Below, in pieces: positions 38,651-39,326 of a stretch of DNA of 39,326 nt; positions within the stretch are counted from its first letter, which is position 1, and each line of letters opens with the position of its first letter. The translations under genes were made by a program, and so were the position numbers. Where the stretch lies: contig JAILCI010000063.1 of NCBI GenBank assembly GCA_024686335.1, positions 1 through 39,326 on the forward strand, written 5' to 3'. The DNA is from Bacteroidales bacterium (GTDB lineage Bacteria; Bacteroidota; Bacteroidia; Bacteroidales; WCHB1-69). The notes under the pieces are model-generated. The model made no database searches, had not been told where the DNA came from, and saw nothing but the letters and a program-made list of their open reading frames with translations.

Positions 38651-38674
38651 TATGAGATTTTTTTATGTCCAAAA

Positions 38675-38696
38675 AAATGCACCAAAAATGCACCGA
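38675..38696 (+). repeat. Tandem AAAAATGCACC (two copies)
   Basis: Two perfect 11-bp units next to the recombinase terminator. Compare CCTGCACA repeats at 9021-9040 by the other tRNA-Ser. Candidate recombinase arm sites. Confidence 0.5.
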
Positions 38697-38713
38697 ATCA
38701 TTTGACAAACCAT

Positions 38714-38741
38714 AAAAAAAGGAGATAGCTTCACTATCTCC
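38714..38741 (-). terminator. Rho-independent terminator of the recombinase gene
   Basis: Minus strand GGAGATAG-TGAAG-CTATCTCC followed by a T run, 7 bp after the stop. Confidence 0.82.
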
Positions 38742-38748
38742 TTCCCTT

Positions 38749-39020
38749 CTAAAAGTTTGTTTCCATCATTTTCTTCCTCGTCTTGTCCGTCAATGCTATG
38801 TATGGTTTCATGGTCTCATAATTCTCGTGTCCTGTGTATGTCATCACCAGCTGGGGCGACCAGCCCATCTCCAGGGCATGGACCACGAATGTCCTTCTCG
38901 CCGAATGGGTCCCGATGACGTCACACAAGCGATTGGTTTCGTCTATCCTGTCTTTCCCACAAAACTGCATCTTGGTGATATTTCGTGTGAAACCCTTGTC
39001 ATAAAAACCGAAACGGCAAT
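38749..39020 (-). pseudogene. Tyrosine recombinase/integrase, C-terminal part only
   Basis: The preserved residues are those of the catalytic C terminus of a phage- or conjugative-transposon-type tyrosine recombinase: THSARRTFVV (H-x-x-R box), YTGHENY (second His) and the nucleophile Tyr in ETMKPYIALTD. The tail is RKKMMETNF. On the minus strand the frame is open to 39138, but beyond about 39020 the reading becomes repeat-derived (hairpins and a duplicated TACCGAGCTT...GGGACAT element), and no catalytic Arg-I segment or N-terminal DNA-binding domain is seen. The gene is thus broken by insertion or deletion and is probably inactive. It reads toward tRNA-Ser(CGA), as in an element integrated at that tRNA. 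Confidence 0.8.
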
Positions 39021-39260
39021 GTCCTACCGAGCTTATGTCTCTGTCGGGACATGGCGGCAACCGAAATGCCCCCTTTCTACCGAGCTTTTGTCCCTGTCGG
39101 GACATTGCGATGCATGTTACGGGTCGGGACATCGGCATGATTCCCGAATAGCCCCGGTAGGGGCGACCGCTCGGTAGGACCGGATGCCCTTGCGGGTTTC
39201 ATTCGTCCCGAAGGGACGACACCATGCCCCTTTAAGGGGCAACAGCTCGATATAAAGGAT
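39021..39260. repeat. Hairpin-rich repeat block interrupting the recombinase gene
   Basis: Direct repeats TACCGAGCTTNTGTC-N-CTGTCGGGACAT at 39025-39052 and 39078-39105. Palindromes are GTCCCTGTCGGGAC (39090-39103), GCCCC-GGTA-GGGGC (39151-39164), CGTCCCGAAGGGACG (39204-39218) and GCCCCTTTAAGGGGC (39226-39240). None shows coding character. Confidence 0.75.
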
Positions 39261-39326
39261 GCCATTTCATCGACATTTTTTTGGAAGCCAAATCCGAACC
39301 TTATCTCTTCCCACGTACCGCATAGG
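39261..39326. other. Right window edge, unresolved
   Basis: 66 bp, possibly an upstream piece of the recombinase gene or another element; too short to assign. Confidence 0.3.

Overview
This window is a stretch of a Bacteroidales chromosome, probably from a host-associated species. I cannot fix the genus. The evidence is the repeated promoter element TAnnTTTG (often with TTG 18-21 bp upstream), the lack of strong Shine-Dalgarno sites, and the gene families: dipeptidyl-peptidase 11 (S46), a DUF5692-like membrane protein, an EF-G2 paralogue, GH29 fucosidase and single-chain GcvP. A GC-richer core of housekeeping and envelope genes (about 9.1-38.1 kb) lies between two accessory regions, each abutting a tRNA-Ser gene.

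Left accessory region (1-9.05 kb, AT-rich). It begins inside a DNA methyltransferase gene, followed by a second, complete methyltransferase and a convergent HNH/zinc-finger endonuclease: a type II-like restriction-modification set. Next comes a membrane-anchored PD-(D/E)XK-like (DUF559/Vsr-like) nuclease between imperfect 45-bp direct repeats. After that are small orphan genes, including two paralogous FlbD-like mini-proteins with related promoters, each followed by an unrelated gene, and a HAD phosphatase between identical 13-bp repeats. The region ends at tRNA-Ser(UGA). No recombinase is visible, so it looks like a decayed tRNA-targeted island.

Core, first half (9.1-25.7 kb, mostly minus strand). 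An apparent operon reads small membrane protein, mutL, FecE-type ABC ATPase. It is followed by a plus-strand thioredoxin-esterase fusion, a minus-strand lipoprotein and a minus-strand DUF5692-like membrane protein. A second apparent operon reads DPP11, acyltransferase, ABC-F ATPase. Then come gcvP and a membrane-tethered LytTR protein. MutL has lost the DQHA endonuclease signature.

Core, second half (25.8-38.1 kb). It holds an exported protein, rmlB, a plus-strand run (parallel beta-helix protein, GH29 alpha-L-fucosidase, DppB-type permease), fusA2 (an EF-G paralogue lacking the catalytic His), tRNA-Glu(CUC), an aspartate aminotransferase, a MATE exporter with a probable TTG start, and tRNA-Ser(CGA).

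Right edge (38.1-39.3 kb). A roughly 128-bp tandem array carries copies of the tRNA-Ser 3'-end core. It is followed by the C-terminal part of a tyrosine recombinase whose upstream half is replaced by hairpin-rich repeats: the start of a second tRNA-linked element.

Intergenic spaces are rich in repeats: a 116-bp tandem with GAGACG-N10-CGTCTC hairpins, a run of GGGCGAAT...ATTCGCCC palindromes, and a dispersed repeat of about 320 bp present twice. Between its two copies, the 70-codon Cys-rich frame differs mainly at third codon positions. All functions below are inferred by reading the sequence; no database search was run.
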